Numbered from the stretch's first letter, positions 1 through 10,091 are shown. The stretch: 64,000 nt of DNA from Polyangium sp. 15x6 (GCF_029960785.1 NZ_JASBQE010000051.1:1-64000); one strand, 5' to 3'. Numbers and translations are program-made. Notes: generated by a model not told the origin, from the letters alone.

Positions 1-138
1 TTCGCTCCGCAGTACGCCGACGTCGACCTCCACATCTCGCCCTGCTTCGGGGTTTGTCCACGGGACATGCCCCCCGCCTTACACCATCGCGCGATGGTTT
101 GGTAGAGAAAAACACCAGCCATCTAGGGTCGCTCACCC
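1..138. other. Window edge, coding status unclear
   Basis: The bases before the first clear gene. On the + strand one frame is open from base 1 to a TAG at 103-105, so this could be the last 34 codons of a gene entering from the left. On the - strand an ATG at base 68, preceded by a purine-rich stretch, opens a frame that runs off the edge and would be divergent from the next gene. Neither translation resembles a family I know, so I cannot choose between them. Confidence 0.25.
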
Positions 139-2478
139 ATGGATCCCAATGCAGCGTTGCACGACGCCCTCGCCGAGTTTTTCGCGGCTTTTTCAGCGAA
201 TTTCCTCCAAGGACCGCGCGAAATCCCCCCGTTCACTGCGAGGCTCGTCGGGACGTCGATCGAAGTGACCCTCCAGGTAGGCGAGGGCGAGCCGACCGTC
301 ATCCGCCAGCGGGGCTCCGCCCTTTACCTCCTCGCCGGGCGGCTCTGGGCCGTGGCCCGCGCGAGCGAGGGGCACGGCCAGCGTTGTCTGCTGCCGACAC
401 TCACCCCCTACCCCCTCAATTTCCCGACGGAATGGAAGAACTGGCAGAATCTCCAGAATGCGGCGCTGCCCGCGGTGGGCCGGATCGCGTTGGCGCTCGA
501 TGACGATGCGCACGACGAGGCGGTCCTCCTCGTCCGACACGTCCTCGACGTCGATTCCGGCTATTGGCTCGAGCTCGAGCGCGCCGTGCCGAACGAGCTC
601 CGGAAGGAGGTGCTCGCGAAGCTGTCCGAGCTCAAGCAGCGGACCAACTCGACCTCCTCCCTCAGCGGCCACTTGAAAGTGCTCGCGTCTCATACCGGGA
701 GCAGCGATCCGCGCGAGCGCCTCTTCGTGGCCAAGCATTATCGATACACCACGAAGCACCTCTCGAGCGACAATCACCTCACGTTCCTAAAAATTATCCA
801 GCCTGCGCTCGAGGCGTGGCTGAAGGAAGAGGACGGCGCCATCTTCGAGACGGCGGTGGGGATCGCCGAGATGCTCGGGTACAAGCTGTTCGAGCGCGGC
901 GCCTACGCCGAGGCCGAGCCATTGCTGTCGGCGGCGCTCGACGCGGGGATTGCCGGCGCGGAGCTGCTCCGCGCCCGCTGGGAATGCCGACTCTATCGCG
1001 GCGACGAACGCGCGGCCGCGGAGGACTGGCGCGCGGCCGAGCCGATCGACGACCCGGCGCAAGGACTCTCGTTCGGCTTCTTTCATCGGGGCGACCGGCA
1101 GGATCGAAAGGCGATGGGGCTCGGGCGGGTGGCGCGATCCCTCGGAAAACTCGCGAGCGGGGAAGACCCCTGCCGCGATCGGCCCAAGACCAAAAAGCCC
1201 AAGGCCATCTCCGCGACGGAGCGTTCGTCGCTCCTCGCGAGGGCGCGCGTATTCGCCGACGAGGCGGTCGCCCTCATCGACGAGCGCGCCCGAGGCGACG
1301 AGGCTCGCGCCCGCGCCGGCCAGGGGGTCACGGATCGCGGCTTCGAGTCGCGCATTTTCGCGGCGCGGGCGTTGGTCCGCGAGGCGTCGGGGGACGCGGC
1401 CGGCGCGCTCGACGATTATCGCCGGGCGCGGACGCTCGGCACCGCCGCCGGGCTCTCCTGGCAAGGTGACCTCCATGGAGAGGACATCCGGCGCCTCGAG
1501 GGTGCGGGCAAGGTAAATGGCGGCGCGATCCCGGAGAGCTTCGACCCCGTCTGGTTCCTTGCGAGCGAGCGCAACGACGACGAACGCAGCCGCGCGGCCG
1601 CCGCCTGGTGCGCACAGCCCTGGCGCGTGGTCCCCGATGCTCGCCAGCGCGGCACATCCATTCCGATCGCGTTCGCCCTGGTCAAGGCCATCGTCGATCA
1701 TTCGGCGGCCCTGTGGAAGCTCGGCGAGGCGGACGGCGTGAAATTGCCCGATCGGCTCGAGTTCGTGCAGCGGGCCCGACCGCTCCTGGATCGCTTCGCC
1801 GACCGGCGCGACGCAGACCGTCTGGAAAGCGTCCTCGACGACGCGCACGAGATCGCGTTCGATGTCTTGCCCCGCAATGAAACGGCCGAGCGCGTGCCTT
1901 TCTTCACTTTCCTGCGAGCGCTCGGCGACGCCGAGACGATCGATGAGGAGCGTGTCCTCTCCGCGCTCGGCGACGACGCGTGGAGCCGCTTGCGGCGGCA
2001 ACTCGAGGCCAAGCTCGACAAGCTCGACCCGCTGCGTGACGTCTTCGACGCGACCGTCCGCGCCGGCGCGCCGATGGCTGCGGTCGCCGCGGCGCTCGCC
2101 GCCTACCGGGAGCTCTTCCGGAACGATTGGGGATCCTTTGCCACGCCGCGGCCGCCCTGGGAGAAGCTCGCCAAGCCGCTCGAACAGGCGGACGGCGCGA
2201 AGCTCGCCCCGGCGCTGATCGAATGCATCCGCCGCGAGCAATCCGTGCCAGATCATTACGGCCTGACGCGCCTGCCGGCGAAGTCCCTCTGGCCGCTCTT
2301 CTACGCATGGCACCCCTCGACCGAGGCATTCCTGCTCGAGGTGCTCAAGGGGAAGCTCGACAATGGAAAGAGCCTCTCCGCGACGCAGCGCAAGACACGC
2401 CACGAATGCCTCTCCTGGTTTGCAGACGAGAAGAAGCTCGCCAAGCTCGGCGCGGCGCTGGCGAAGAGAGGCCGATAG
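139..2478 (+). CDS. Unrecognised large soluble protein with TPR-like helices
   Basis: I do not recognise a family for this 779-residue protein. It has no signal peptide or membrane segment, so it should be cytoplasmic. Residues about 235-300 (for example AEPLLSAALDAG) and about 385-435 (AGALDDYRRARTLG) look like paired amphipathic helices of the TPR kind. A Lys/Pro-rich break near residue 350 separates two helical halves. The ATG at 139 has no good Shine-Dalgarno, so a slightly different start is possible. The long frames on the opposite strand are shadows of its GC-rich third positions. It is followed by 188 bp without a gene, then the lipoprotein gene at 2667, so co-transcription is not obvious. 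Confidence 0.75.
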   Translation: MDPNAALHDALAEFFAAFSANFLQGPREIPPFTARLVGTSIEVTLQVGEGEPTVIRQRGSALYLLAGRLWAVARASEGHGQRCLLPTLTPYPLNFPTEWKNWQNLQNAALPAVGRIALALDDDAHDEAVLLVRHVLDVDSGYWLELERAVPNELRKEVLAKLSELKQRTNSTSSLSGHLKVLASHTGSSDPRERLFVAKHYRYTTKHLSSDNHLTFLKIIQPALEAWLKEEDGAIFETAVGIAEMLGYKLFERGAYAEAEPLLSAALDAGIAGAELLRARWECRLYRGDERAAAEDWRAAEPIDDPAQGLSFGFFHRGDRQDRKAMGLGRVARSLGKLASGEDPCRDRPKTKKPKAISATERSSLLARARVFADEAVALIDERARGDEARARAGQGVTDRGFESRIFAARALVREASGDAAGALDDYRRARTLGTAAGLSWQGDLHGEDIRRLEGAGKVNGGAIPESFDPVWFLASERNDDERSRAAAAWCAQPWRVVPDARQRGTSIPIAFALVKAIVDHSAALWKLGEADGVKLPDRLEFVQRARPLLDRFADRRDADRLESVLDDAHEIAFDVLPRNETAERVPFFTFLRALGDAETIDEERVLSALGDDAWSRLRRQLEAKLDKLDPLRDVFDATVRAGAPMAAVAAALAAYRELFRNDWGSFATPRPPWEKLAKPLEQADGAKLAPALIECIRREQSVPDHYGLTRLPAKSLWPLFYAWHPSTEAFLLEVLKGKLDNGKSLSATQRKTRHECLSWFADEKKLAKLGAALAKRGR

Positions 2479-2666
2479 CAGGGACGGTCGATTTTTCCCG
2501 TGATGGAGGAGGGCTCGGGCCCATTGTCTTCATGGGACCTACGAAAAACGCAAGCGCGATGGACCGTTCTCCGGCAAGGTGCGTGTTTCCAGGCCCCCGG
2601 AGCAGCATGGTTCCTGCGGCTCGGGAAAACGTCTCGATCTTTCACCACGAAACAGAGGTCCTTTTC

Positions 2667-3839
2667 ATGAACTACGTTCATCGAGGAGCGTCCGGCGGAA
2701 TCCTCATCGCCGCGCTGGCGACGCTCGTGGCATGCGGCGGCGGCGGCAGTAACCCCGGCGCCGGTGGCTCGGGTGGCTCGGGCGGCACCGGCGGCACTGG
2801 CGGAATGGCTACAGGGGGCAGCGCCGGCATGGGCGGCGGTGGGGGCGACATGCCCGACGCGGGGCCCGATGCATCGACGGGCGGGGGCACGCCCGGCGGC
2901 ACGGTCGAAGTGCTCGCGGGCGCTGTGGGCGAGGCGGGGCACGTCAATGGCCCCAAGGGCACCTCCCGGCTCCGCGATGTCGGAGGGATGGTCTATATCG
3001 CGCCGACGCTTCATGTCGCCGACCGCCATGCTGCCATCCGCAAAATCGATGTGAACACCGGCGTCACGACCACCGCCCCCAACGACGACGGCCTCGACGC
3101 CGAGTTCTTTCAGCCTATCGCGCTGGCGACCGGCGGCGGGAACTCGCTCTACGTGCTCCAGGGGCTCAAGACCATGATGAATGGCGTCGTAGGGCAGGTC
3201 TCGCGGTACAACGTGGGGAGCGGCGTCATCGAGGCGGAAATCACGCTCGATTCTTACCAGGAGCTGCCTTATGACCTGTTCGACCCGGTGCCCTTCGCGG
3301 TCGAGCCGTCCGGGAACGTCCTCGTCGGGGAGAAGGCGCGCGTCTCACCTTCGACGCTCATGGTCTCGAATATCGGGATCCGGGAGGTCTGGGGCACGAG
3401 CGCATCGCTGACCGCGTGGGTGCCGGCGAATGGCACGATGTACACGGTGCATCGAGCGCCATCGTTCGTGCTCGAGAGCGATCTCGCCGCCAAGACCTGG
3501 AAGCTCGTCGCCGGCACCGACATGAACCAGGCCGAGCCTGCCGTCGACGGCCCCAAGGAAACGGCGCGATTCTCCAATCGCGTCGGCGGAGCGTCCCACG
3601 ACGGCAATGGGCACCTCTACGTCGCCGACACCAACGCGAACGCCGTGCGCAAGGTGGATCTGGCGACGGGAGCGATCACCACCGTCATCGGCGAGCTCTC
3701 GCCCGTCGGGAGCATCGTGACCGGGGACCTGAAGACAGCACGATTGCACCACCCGCAATGGGTGACGTGGCTCGGCGACGGCAAGCTCGCCATCGGCTGC
3801 CCCGAGGATTTCGTCGTACTGATCGCCACCGGCCTTTGA
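2667..3839 (+). CDS. NHL-repeat (beta-propeller) lipoprotein
   Basis: A 390-residue exported lipoprotein. The reading frame is open further upstream, but ATG 2667 has an AGAGG Shine-Dalgarno nine bases away and begins a proper signal peptide ending in the lipobox LVAC (Cys23). A Gly/Ser-rich linker (about 24-75), typical of myxobacterial lipoproteins, leads to a propeller domain. NHL-type repeats are visible, for instance NGHLYVADTNANAVRKVDL followed by a T-G-x-I-T-T-V-I-G turn. NHL propellers usually bind proteins or glycans; no catalytic site is evident. Predicted to sit in the outer membrane or periplasm. The 132 bp up to the AraC gene hold nothing I recognise. Confidence 0.85.
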   Translation: MNYVHRGASGGILIAALATLVACGGGGSNPGAGGSGGSGGTGGTGGMATGGSAGMGGGGGDMPDAGPDASTGGGTPGGTVEVLAGAVGEAGHVNGPKGTSRLRDVGGMVYIAPTLHVADRHAAIRKIDVNTGVTTTAPNDDGLDAEFFQPIALATGGGNSLYVLQGLKTMMNGVVGQVSRYNVGSGVIEAEITLDSYQELPYDLFDPVPFAVEPSGNVLVGEKARVSPSTLMVSNIGIREVWGTSASLTAWVPANGTMYTVHRAPSFVLESDLAAKTWKLVAGTDMNQAEPAVDGPKETARFSNRVGGASHDGNGHLYVADTNANAVRKVDLATGAITTVIGELSPVGSIVTGDLKTARLHHPQWVTWLGDGKLAIGCPEDFVVLIATGL

Positions 3840-3971
3840 CCAAGCGGTCGTACGGGCGCTGCTGCAGACCCGTTTCCCCGACGTACGGCAATTCTCTTTA
3901 CCGTATCACGGGCTGCAGTACGATCGGAGGTTGGGACGGCCATTCCCGTCACGCAGCGCGGAGCCCGATTC

Positions 3972-4856
3972 ATGACGAGCCTCAGCCCCAGCCTGCACGC
4001 CCACCGCCACTTGCGCGCCGCGATGACCCTGTCGAGCTGGGAGGCGGGCTGGCGCTCACTGCTGCTGCGCGGGTATGTCGATCCGCCCGAGGTCGAGGAG
4101 TTCAAGACGCCCGCCACGGCCGATCACCTCATCGTGCTCGTCACGGACGGCGCCTGCGACATCGAGGCGCGCTACCGCGGACGCTGGCAATCGGCCCACT
4201 ACGAGCCGGGTCACATCGGCATGACCGCCCCCGGCCAGGAGGCGACGCTCCGCTGGCGCGGCCAAACCACGCACAGCACGCTGCAACTGCACCTGCCCAC
4301 GCCGACGCTCCAGCGCGTGTTCCGTGATCTCTCCGCCGGCGATCCCGAGCGGCTCGAGATGCCGAGCATGCTGGGGAGCGTCGATCCGCTCGTGCAGCAG
4401 ATCATGCTCGGCCTCGCGCGCGCCCTCTCGGCCGGCGTGCCCGATCTTTACGCGGAATCGGCCGGCGAGCTTCTGGCCGCGCACCTCTTGGTCCACCACG
4501 CATCCCGGCCGGCGCCGCGGCCGGTGAGCGCGCGTGATACGCTGCGGCTGCGCCGGGTCGAGGCGTTCATGCGCGAGCACCTCGGCGAACCGCTCTCCCT
4601 GGAGACGCTCGCGCAGCAGGCGGGCGTGAGCCGCTTCCATTTGCTGCGGCTGTTCAAGCGCGCGAACGGGGAGACGCCGTTCGCTCGCCTGACGCGGCTG
4701 CGCATCGAGGAAGCGCAGTGCCGCCTCGCGCGCGGCCGCCAGTCGGTGACGGAGATCGCGCTCGCCTGCGGCTACCAGAATCCCGCGCACTTCGCCTCCG
4801 CGTTCCGCCGGCTGGTCGGCGTGTCCCCTACGAGCTACCGGCGCGGCGCCCGCTAG
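3972..4856 (+). CDS. AraC-family transcriptional regulator
   Basis: A 294-residue AraC/XylS-type regulator. The N-terminal ~170 residues form the cupin-like sensing domain (AraC_binding_2 style). The C-terminal ~100 residues hold two helix-turn-helix motifs: LETLAQQAGVSRFHLLRLF, then the second with the family hallmark in ALACGYQNPAHFASAFRRL and a final G-x-S-P-T-x-Y-R-R. The ligand is unknown. The SDR dehydrogenase gene lies 177 bp downstream in the same direction, a common arrangement in which the regulator controls the neighbouring oxidoreductase. Start ATG 3972 gives the normal family length. Confidence 0.92.
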   Translation: MTSLSPSLHAHRHLRAAMTLSSWEAGWRSLLLRGYVDPPEVEEFKTPATADHLIVLVTDGACDIEARYRGRWQSAHYEPGHIGMTAPGQEATLRWRGQTTHSTLQLHLPTPTLQRVFRDLSAGDPERLEMPSMLGSVDPLVQQIMLGLARALSAGVPDLYAESAGELLAAHLLVHHASRPAPRPVSARDTLRLRRVEAFMREHLGEPLSLETLAQQAGVSRFHLLRLFKRANGETPFARLTRLRIEEAQCRLARGRQSVTEIALACGYQNPAHFASAFRRLVGVSPTSYRRGAR

Positions 4857-5033
4857 AACATCGAGCGGTTTGCAACCGGTCGATGCTCCAGCTCTCGCGC
4901 CCGTCCGGGCGGCGAGACCGCGCACGGCAATCGCGCGGTGCTCCACGGCAATCCCGCGAATGCCGCGGCGCGCGCGCGGACGCAGGATCCTCTCATCGAG
5001 ACGCGGCAAGCGCTCGATCAGGAGAATGACGAC

Positions 5034-5768
5034 ATGGCAACCGAGAGAGTGGCGATCGTGACCGGTGCGTCCCGCGGCATCGGCGAGGCGGTCGCGAAGC
5101 GTCTGGCGCGCGACGGCTTCAGCGTCGCCGTCAACTACGCGGGCGAGGCGGCAGCCGCCGAGGCGCTTTCGCAATCCATCGAAGCGACGGGCGGCCGCGC
5201 GCGGGCGATCCAGGCGGACGTGAGCGATCCGGCCGCGGTGCGCGCGCTGTTCGACGCGACGGAGGCGGCGTTCGGCGGCGTCGACGTGCTGGTGAACAAC
5301 GCCGGCGTCATGGTGCTCGGCGCCATCGCCGACGTCGATGATGCGACGTTCGCACGGCAGGTGGCGGTCAACCTCCAGGGCACGTTCAACACGCTGCGCG
5401 AAGCTGCGCGGCGCCTGCGCAGCGGCGGCCGCATCATCAACTTCTCCTCGAGCGTGGTCGGCCTGCTCCAGCCGACCTACGGCGTGTACGCGGCGACCAA
5501 GGCGGGCGTGGAGGCGATGACCAGCATTCTGGCCAAGGAGCTGCGCGGCCGCGACATCTGCGTCAACGCGATTGCGCCGGGCCCGACCGCGACGCGGCTG
5601 TTCCTCGACGGCAAGTCCGAGGAGGCGATCGATCGGCTCGCGAAGCTCGCGCCGCTCGAGCGGCTCGGGCAACCGGAGGACATCGCGGCGGTGGTCTCGT
5701 TCCTGGCGGGGCCGGATGGGGCGTGGATCAACGGACAAACGCTGCGCGCGAACGGCGGAATCATCTGA
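5034..5768 (+). CDS. SDR-family NAD(P)-dependent oxidoreductase
   Basis: A classical short-chain dehydrogenase of 244 residues. The cofactor loop TGASRGIG is near residue 10, NNAG in the middle, and the catalytic Ser-Tyr-Lys set is visible (SSS near 140, then YAATK). An open frame extends upstream, but ATG 5034 has AGGAG nine bases before it and starts exactly where SDR folds start. The substrate is unknown; FabG-like and sugar/steroid dehydrogenases share this pattern. It is probably regulated by the AraC protein encoded upstream. Confidence 0.92.
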   Translation: MATERVAIVTGASRGIGEAVAKRLARDGFSVAVNYAGEAAAAEALSQSIEATGGRARAIQADVSDPAAVRALFDATEAAFGGVDVLVNNAGVMVLGAIADVDDATFARQVAVNLQGTFNTLREAARRLRSGGRIINFSSSVVGLLQPTYGVYAATKAGVEAMTSILAKELRGRDICVNAIAPGPTATRLFLDGKSEEAIDRLAKLAPLERLGQPEDIAAVVSFLAGPDGAWINGQTLRANGGII

Positions 5769-6031
5769 CGTGCGCGCGAACGGCCGCCGCTCTTCGGGCA
5801 CCGGCGCCACGACGCAGACGGTGACGTTCGGCGCGCAGGTGGGCGCGCGCCCTCGGCCTCCATGACACGCGTCGGCTTCGAGCGGACGCCGCAGCACGGA
5901 GCCTTCGGTGGAACGGGCTTGAACGGCGCCCGTGGAGATGCGAAGGTCGAACGGACGCGCGAAGCCGCCGCACGGCGCTGATCACCGTCCTCGCGGCGAG
6001 CGTCGACGACCACGGCGAACCGGTGTTGAGC

Positions 6032-7759
6032 ATGGCCCCCAAGCAGCTACGGAGCTTCATCGCGCGCCTTTACGAAGCGAAACATTTCGAGGACGCGGCA
6101 TTCCTGATCCTGCGCGAGGCGCTCGACGTGGCGAAAAGAGCGCTCTCGAAGAGCCCCTTCGTGAAGCACGGCCGCGTCCTGCGCGGCATGGTCCATTTGC
6201 GACCCGCGGACGGATACCAGCGGCTGGTCGTCGTGGACGAGCCGTCGCCGAGGCCCGCAGGCTCCGCTTCGCCCATGCATTTGCCGTCCGCGAGCGCGTG
6301 GCGATGGGTCGCGCGCCGCGTCGCGCCCGTCGCCATCGACGTGCCGCTCGGGCGCGTCCGCGTGTTCGCCGACGGGAACATCGACGTCGTGGCGGAGGGG
6401 GGTTTTCTGGAGAGCGAGAGCATGCAACGGCTGACGAGCCGGGAGGCGAGCCACCTCCTCGCCGTGCCGATACGATCCATGCGCGGCGTGGTCGAGGGAA
6501 TGGCCACGGTAGAGATCGGCTGCCCGCGGGCCGTGGGGGAGGACTTCATCTTCGCGGCCGTGAGCGAGGAGCTTCAAATCCTCGCCGACGTCGCGTCACC
6601 CTACCTGGTGGGCCTACCGCTGCGGCCCGCCTCGACGTGCCCGACGGACGACCTCTTGCCCGTCGTCGGCCCGGCCATGGCGGCGCTCGTGGAGATGCTC
6701 CGGATCTTCGCGCAACAGGAGGAGACGCTCCTCATTGGCGGGCCCACGGGCGCGGGCAAATCACGGCTGGCGCTCTGGTGCCACGCGCAATCGCCGCGGC
6801 GTGATGGTCCGTTCGAGGTCCTCGACCTCATCACGGTCCCCGAGGATCTCCAGATGGCCGAGCTCTGCGGGTGGCGAAAAGGCGCTTTCACGGGTGCGGC
6901 GCGCGACGCGCCCGGCGCCGTCGCGCGCGCCCTCCGGGGCACGCTCTTCATCGACGAGATCGACAAGCTGTCCTTGAAGGCGCAGGCAGGGCTCCTGCGC
7001 CTGCTCGAGACCAGGAAATACCGTACGCTGGGGGATACGGGGCGCGAGCAGAGCGCCGATGTGCGGTTCATCGTCGGGAGCAACGCGAACCTCCTCGAGC
7101 TCGTGGAGCAGGGGCGGTTCCGGGAGGATCTTTATTACCGGGTCAATGTGCTACCTGTGAAGCTGCCTTCCCTCGACGAGCGTCGTGACGAGATATCGCA
7201 ATGGGCGTGCTTCATGGCCCTGCGCCGGCATCGCGAGTCGGTCCCCAATGGGCACATCCGTGTCGCGGCGGGCGTCGATCGGCTCCTCTGCGAGCGAACG
7301 TGGCCCGGCAATCTACGCCAGCTCGATAACGTGGTTCGCCGCGCCTACGCGCTCGCGTTGATGAGCCAGGGGGCCACGGCCACCGAGATCGTCCTCGAAG
7401 AACGCCATTTCATTCGAGCGTTGGGCTACGAGGCCGGCGGCGGACGGCGCTCCCTGCTCGAGAGCATGCGGAGCGCGGCGGCCGCGTTCGTCGAGGAGGC
7501 CGAGCGGCTCGAAGAGCGGGGCCTGGGGCTCGATCTGGATCATGGGGATGCATTCCGGGGTTTCATCCTCGGCACCGCCGTCGAGCGGCTCGGCAACCGG
7601 GAGTCCGCGTTCCGGATGCTGGGCAAGGCGCAGCAGGTACAGAGCCGCAACCACCACAAGATGCTGCGCCGCGAGCTCGAGAAGGTGGACGCGCTCTGCA
7701 AGGCCATCCGCGAGGAAGACACGAAGCTCTTTTCAGCGCTCTCGGACGACGAGTCCTGA
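6032..7759 (+). CDS. Sigma-54-dependent transcriptional activator (GAF-like sensor, AAA+)
   Basis: A bacterial enhancer-binding protein of about 575 residues (ATG 6032; GTG 6023 is an alternative). The N-terminal ~195 residues look GAF-like and should be the sensor; there is no receiver domain. The AAA+ domain has Walker A GGPTGAGKS (236-244), the sigma-54-contacting loop GAFTGA (284-289) intact, Walker B LFIDEID, and the arginine-finger region REDLYYRVNVLPV. The C-terminus ends in a weak Fis-like helix-turn-helix (AVERLGNRESAFRMLG) after an unusual acidic helical insert. It should activate sigma-54 promoters, possibly those of the lipoprotein genes downstream. The 263 bp upstream hold no gene I can support. 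Confidence 0.9.
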   Translation: MAPKQLRSFIARLYEAKHFEDAAFLILREALDVAKRALSKSPFVKHGRVLRGMVHLRPADGYQRLVVVDEPSPRPAGSASPMHLPSASAWRWVARRVAPVAIDVPLGRVRVFADGNIDVVAEGGFLESESMQRLTSREASHLLAVPIRSMRGVVEGMATVEIGCPRAVGEDFIFAAVSEELQILADVASPYLVGLPLRPASTCPTDDLLPVVGPAMAALVEMLRIFAQQEETLLIGGPTGAGKSRLALWCHAQSPRRDGPFEVLDLITVPEDLQMAELCGWRKGAFTGAARDAPGAVARALRGTLFIDEIDKLSLKAQAGLLRLLETRKYRTLGDTGREQSADVRFIVGSNANLLELVEQGRFREDLYYRVNVLPVKLPSLDERRDEISQWACFMALRRHRESVPNGHIRVAAGVDRLLCERTWPGNLRQLDNVVRRAYALALMSQGATATEIVLEERHFIRALGYEAGGGRRSLLESMRSAAAAFVEEAERLEERGLGLDLDHGDAFRGFILGTAVERLGNRESAFRMLGKAQQVQSRNHHKMLRRELEKVDALCKAIREEDTKLFSALSDDES

Positions 7760-7902
7760 GCGAGGAGGGCCCCTTCCCGGCGCCGATGCGGCTTGAGGCT
7801 CACCGGAGGCGCGCCGCCGTATTCGCCGACAGGAGGGCTTGGCGGGGCAGGCGCGGAAGCGCCCCGGAAGACGTGTTGACAGTCGCTTGTCGGATAGGAT
7901 AC

Positions 7903-8823
7903 ATGTTCAAACAAAACATGAACGACATTCTCTCGTCGAACCGTCCCAATCTCCTCGCTCTCTTTTTCGCCTGCCTGAGCCTCTACGGCATGGGTTGTGC
8001 GCTCGACAATGGCGAGAGCCAGGCCGATCCCGAAGATGTTCTGCTCGGCGTCGCGGAGCAGGGCGTTGGAGGGGATCCAAACACGGGTAACCACCTCCGG
8101 CCTGCATGCTTCTGGGATCACGGCGCCCAGCAGACCGCCCGGGACCTCAGCGCCGCCGCGCTCGTGGGAAGCACCGACCAGTTGCCTCCCATGCCCTACC
8201 TGCTCGCGCCTGACACGACGGGTGACCTGGAGAATTGCCGGCAGGACTTCCTGGAGGTCCTCGTTGGGTGCGCTCTTCCTGTGGGGGACCTCGTCGAGGA
8301 TACGAGCGATGACAATGCGGTCAGCGGATACAAAACCTACGCCGGGTACGTCGGGATCGCTCCGGACTGGAAGACGCGAGCGCTCAACGCGACGGAGAAG
8401 GCGTTCATCACGGGCTGCATGCTCGAGCGCATCAATGCTCTTGGAATGCTCAACCCCATTCTCCTCCAGGGTGATCATGACGTGCTCGAACCTGATGACG
8501 AGCTTCTCGACCTTTATCCCATCGTCGAGTCCACCGCGTGGGGAAACCTGTTCGACTCTACGGTCACGCTCAACCCGATGCGTGACCCCGAGGAGCCGAC
8601 GCTCCCGGCGTTCGGCGCATTCGTATGCAGCCACCTGGACACGTGCGCGACCATCCCGACGCTCGGCCGGACCTGCTATGAGGACGGCTGCGGCATGACG
8701 GCGCTTGGCTCGTGCGACGACGTCGACGCCTCGTGCCAGGCGAATCCGAATCAAGCTGCCTGCGCGGGGCGAACGAATGCAGTCAGCACGCGCCTTCTCG
8801 AAAGCGCGGTCGTTTGTGACTGA
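7903..8823 (+). CDS. Cys-rich lipoprotein, paralogue A of a pair
   Basis: A 306-residue protein of no named family. The hydrophobic N-terminus ends in LYGMGC (Cys32), a likely lipobox. The frame is open upstream but signal-peptide logic places the start at ATG 7903 or ATG 7918. A TTGACA at 7876-7881 with a -10-like GATACA 16 bp on would favour 7918. It is clearly related to the protein at 10231-11172: both share NTGN, a C-x-x-DHG-x-QQT stretch, EFLxVLVGCALP-like and VEST-x-WGN-x-FDSTV-x-LNP blocks, and many cysteines at matching places. Exported, function unknown. The two genes enclose a Ser/Thr kinase gene. Confidence 0.8.
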   Translation: MFKQNMNDILSSNRPNLLALFFACLSLYGMGCALDNGESQADPEDVLLGVAEQGVGGDPNTGNHLRPACFWDHGAQQTARDLSAAALVGSTDQLPPMPYLLAPDTTGDLENCRQDFLEVLVGCALPVGDLVEDTSDDNAVSGYKTYAGYVGIAPDWKTRALNATEKAFITGCMLERINALGMLNPILLQGDHDVLEPDDELLDLYPIVESTAWGNLFDSTVTLNPMRDPEEPTLPAFGAFVCSHLDTCATIPTLGRTCYEDGCGMTALGSCDDVDASCQANPNQAACAGRTNAVSTRLLESAVVCD

Positions 8824-8903
8824 GGATCCGTAGGCCATCGAGCGGATCGGCAACCGAGAGGCAGCGACGAGTCTCGAGGGGCCAGGGCCACTCCCCTGCG
8901 CCG

Positions 8904-10064
8904 ATGCGCCTTGATGTCCGCGCGAGGGTCCGTTACGTTCGTCGAAGCATCTTGGATTCCTTGTTGCTCGATAAGTACGAGATCCTGCGCGTCCTCGGGC
9001 AGGGCGGGATGGGGACCGTCTACGAGGCGCGCGAGGCCGGCTCCGGGCGCCGCGTGGCAATCAAGTGGATGCACACGCGTCCGTTCACCCAGGATGATCC
9101 GGACCTCCTGCGGTTCAAGCAAGAGGCGCGCATCGCGGGTACGCTCGACTCGCCGAACGTGACGGCGGTCCTCGAGCTCGCGCGGGACCCGAAGACGGAT
9201 ATCGTTTTTCAGGTGATGGAGCTCCTCGAGGGCGAGGACCTGCGGTCGCTCGTCGAGCGCGTCGGTCCGCTTGCGCCGGACGTCGCGCTCCGTATCACGG
9301 CGCAAGCGTGCTCGGGGCTTGCTGCAGCGCACGCGGCGGACGTGGTGCATCGGGACATCAAGCCGGAGAACCTGTTCCTCGCGCGGAAGGGGGACGGCGA
9401 GGTGGTCGTCAAGCTGCTCGATTTCGGGATCGCGAAGATACGCCGCTCGCACGGGGATGCGAGCGGGTCCGGTGGGAGGTCGGCACCTCCGGTGCCCATG
9501 ACGACGACGGGACAGATGCTCGGGACGCCGCTGTACATGGCGCCGGAGCAGATCGACGCGGCGAAGCACGCGGACGCGCGCAGCGACGTGTATTCGATGG
9601 GCGTGACGCTTTACACGATATTGACGGGGGCGCCGCCGCGCGCGCACATAAAATCGCTCATGCAGCTCGTGCACGCCATCCTCACCGAGCCCGTCCCGCC
9701 ACTCGCGGATCGCGCGCCCTGGGTGCGCCCAGAGGTCGTGGCGATCCTCGAGAAGGCGATGCACGCGGACCGGGAGGCGCGGTACGCGAACGGCGCGGAG
9801 CTTGCGGCGGAGCTCACGCAGCTCCTTCCGGGGGGAACGGCGCTCCGCGAGGAGATGCTCGTGGGGATCGGGGACGAGCAGCGGAAGGTGGCGGCCGCGT
9901 CCGCGGAGACGCAGCGGCGGGCAGAGACGGCGACGGCGCGAGGCAAGCCGGTGGAGGCGGCGCTGAGGGAGAGGCGCTCGCTGCCGCGGTGGGCTCTCTG
10001 GGCGGCGCTGGTCGCGGTGATGGCGGGCGGGATCGTGGCCGGGATGTTCGTCGTCGGGCAGTAG
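8904..10064 (+). CDS. Ser/Thr protein kinase with C-terminal membrane anchor
   Basis: A Hanks-type kinase of 386 residues. Glycine loop LGQGGMGTVYEA, ATP-binding Lys54 in VAIKW, catalytic HRDIKPEN, DFGIAK, and GTPLYMAPEQ are all present, so it should be active. After the kinase domain comes a short charged linker and one hydrophobic helix at 364-383 that ends the protein: a tail anchor with no outer sensory domain. The exact start is uncertain; ATG 8904 is used, TTG codons near 8952 would leave a shorter N-terminus. It sits between two paralogous lipoprotein genes in the same orientation, suggesting a functional link. Confidence 0.9.
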   Translation: MRLDVRARVRYVRRSILDSLLLDKYEILRVLGQGGMGTVYEAREAGSGRRVAIKWMHTRPFTQDDPDLLRFKQEARIAGTLDSPNVTAVLELARDPKTDIVFQVMELLEGEDLRSLVERVGPLAPDVALRITAQACSGLAAAHAADVVHRDIKPENLFLARKGDGEVVVKLLDFGIAKIRRSHGDASGSGGRSAPPVPMTTTGQMLGTPLYMAPEQIDAAKHADARSDVYSMGVTLYTILTGAPPRAHIKSLMQLVHAILTEPVPPLADRAPWVRPEVVAILEKAMHADREARYANGAELAAELTQLLPGGTALREEMLVGIGDEQRKVAAASAETQRRAETATARGKPVEAALRERRSLPRWALWAALVAVMAGGIVAGMFVVGQ

Positions 10065-10091
10065 CGTACCTGAGGGACGCGGGTGGACGCA

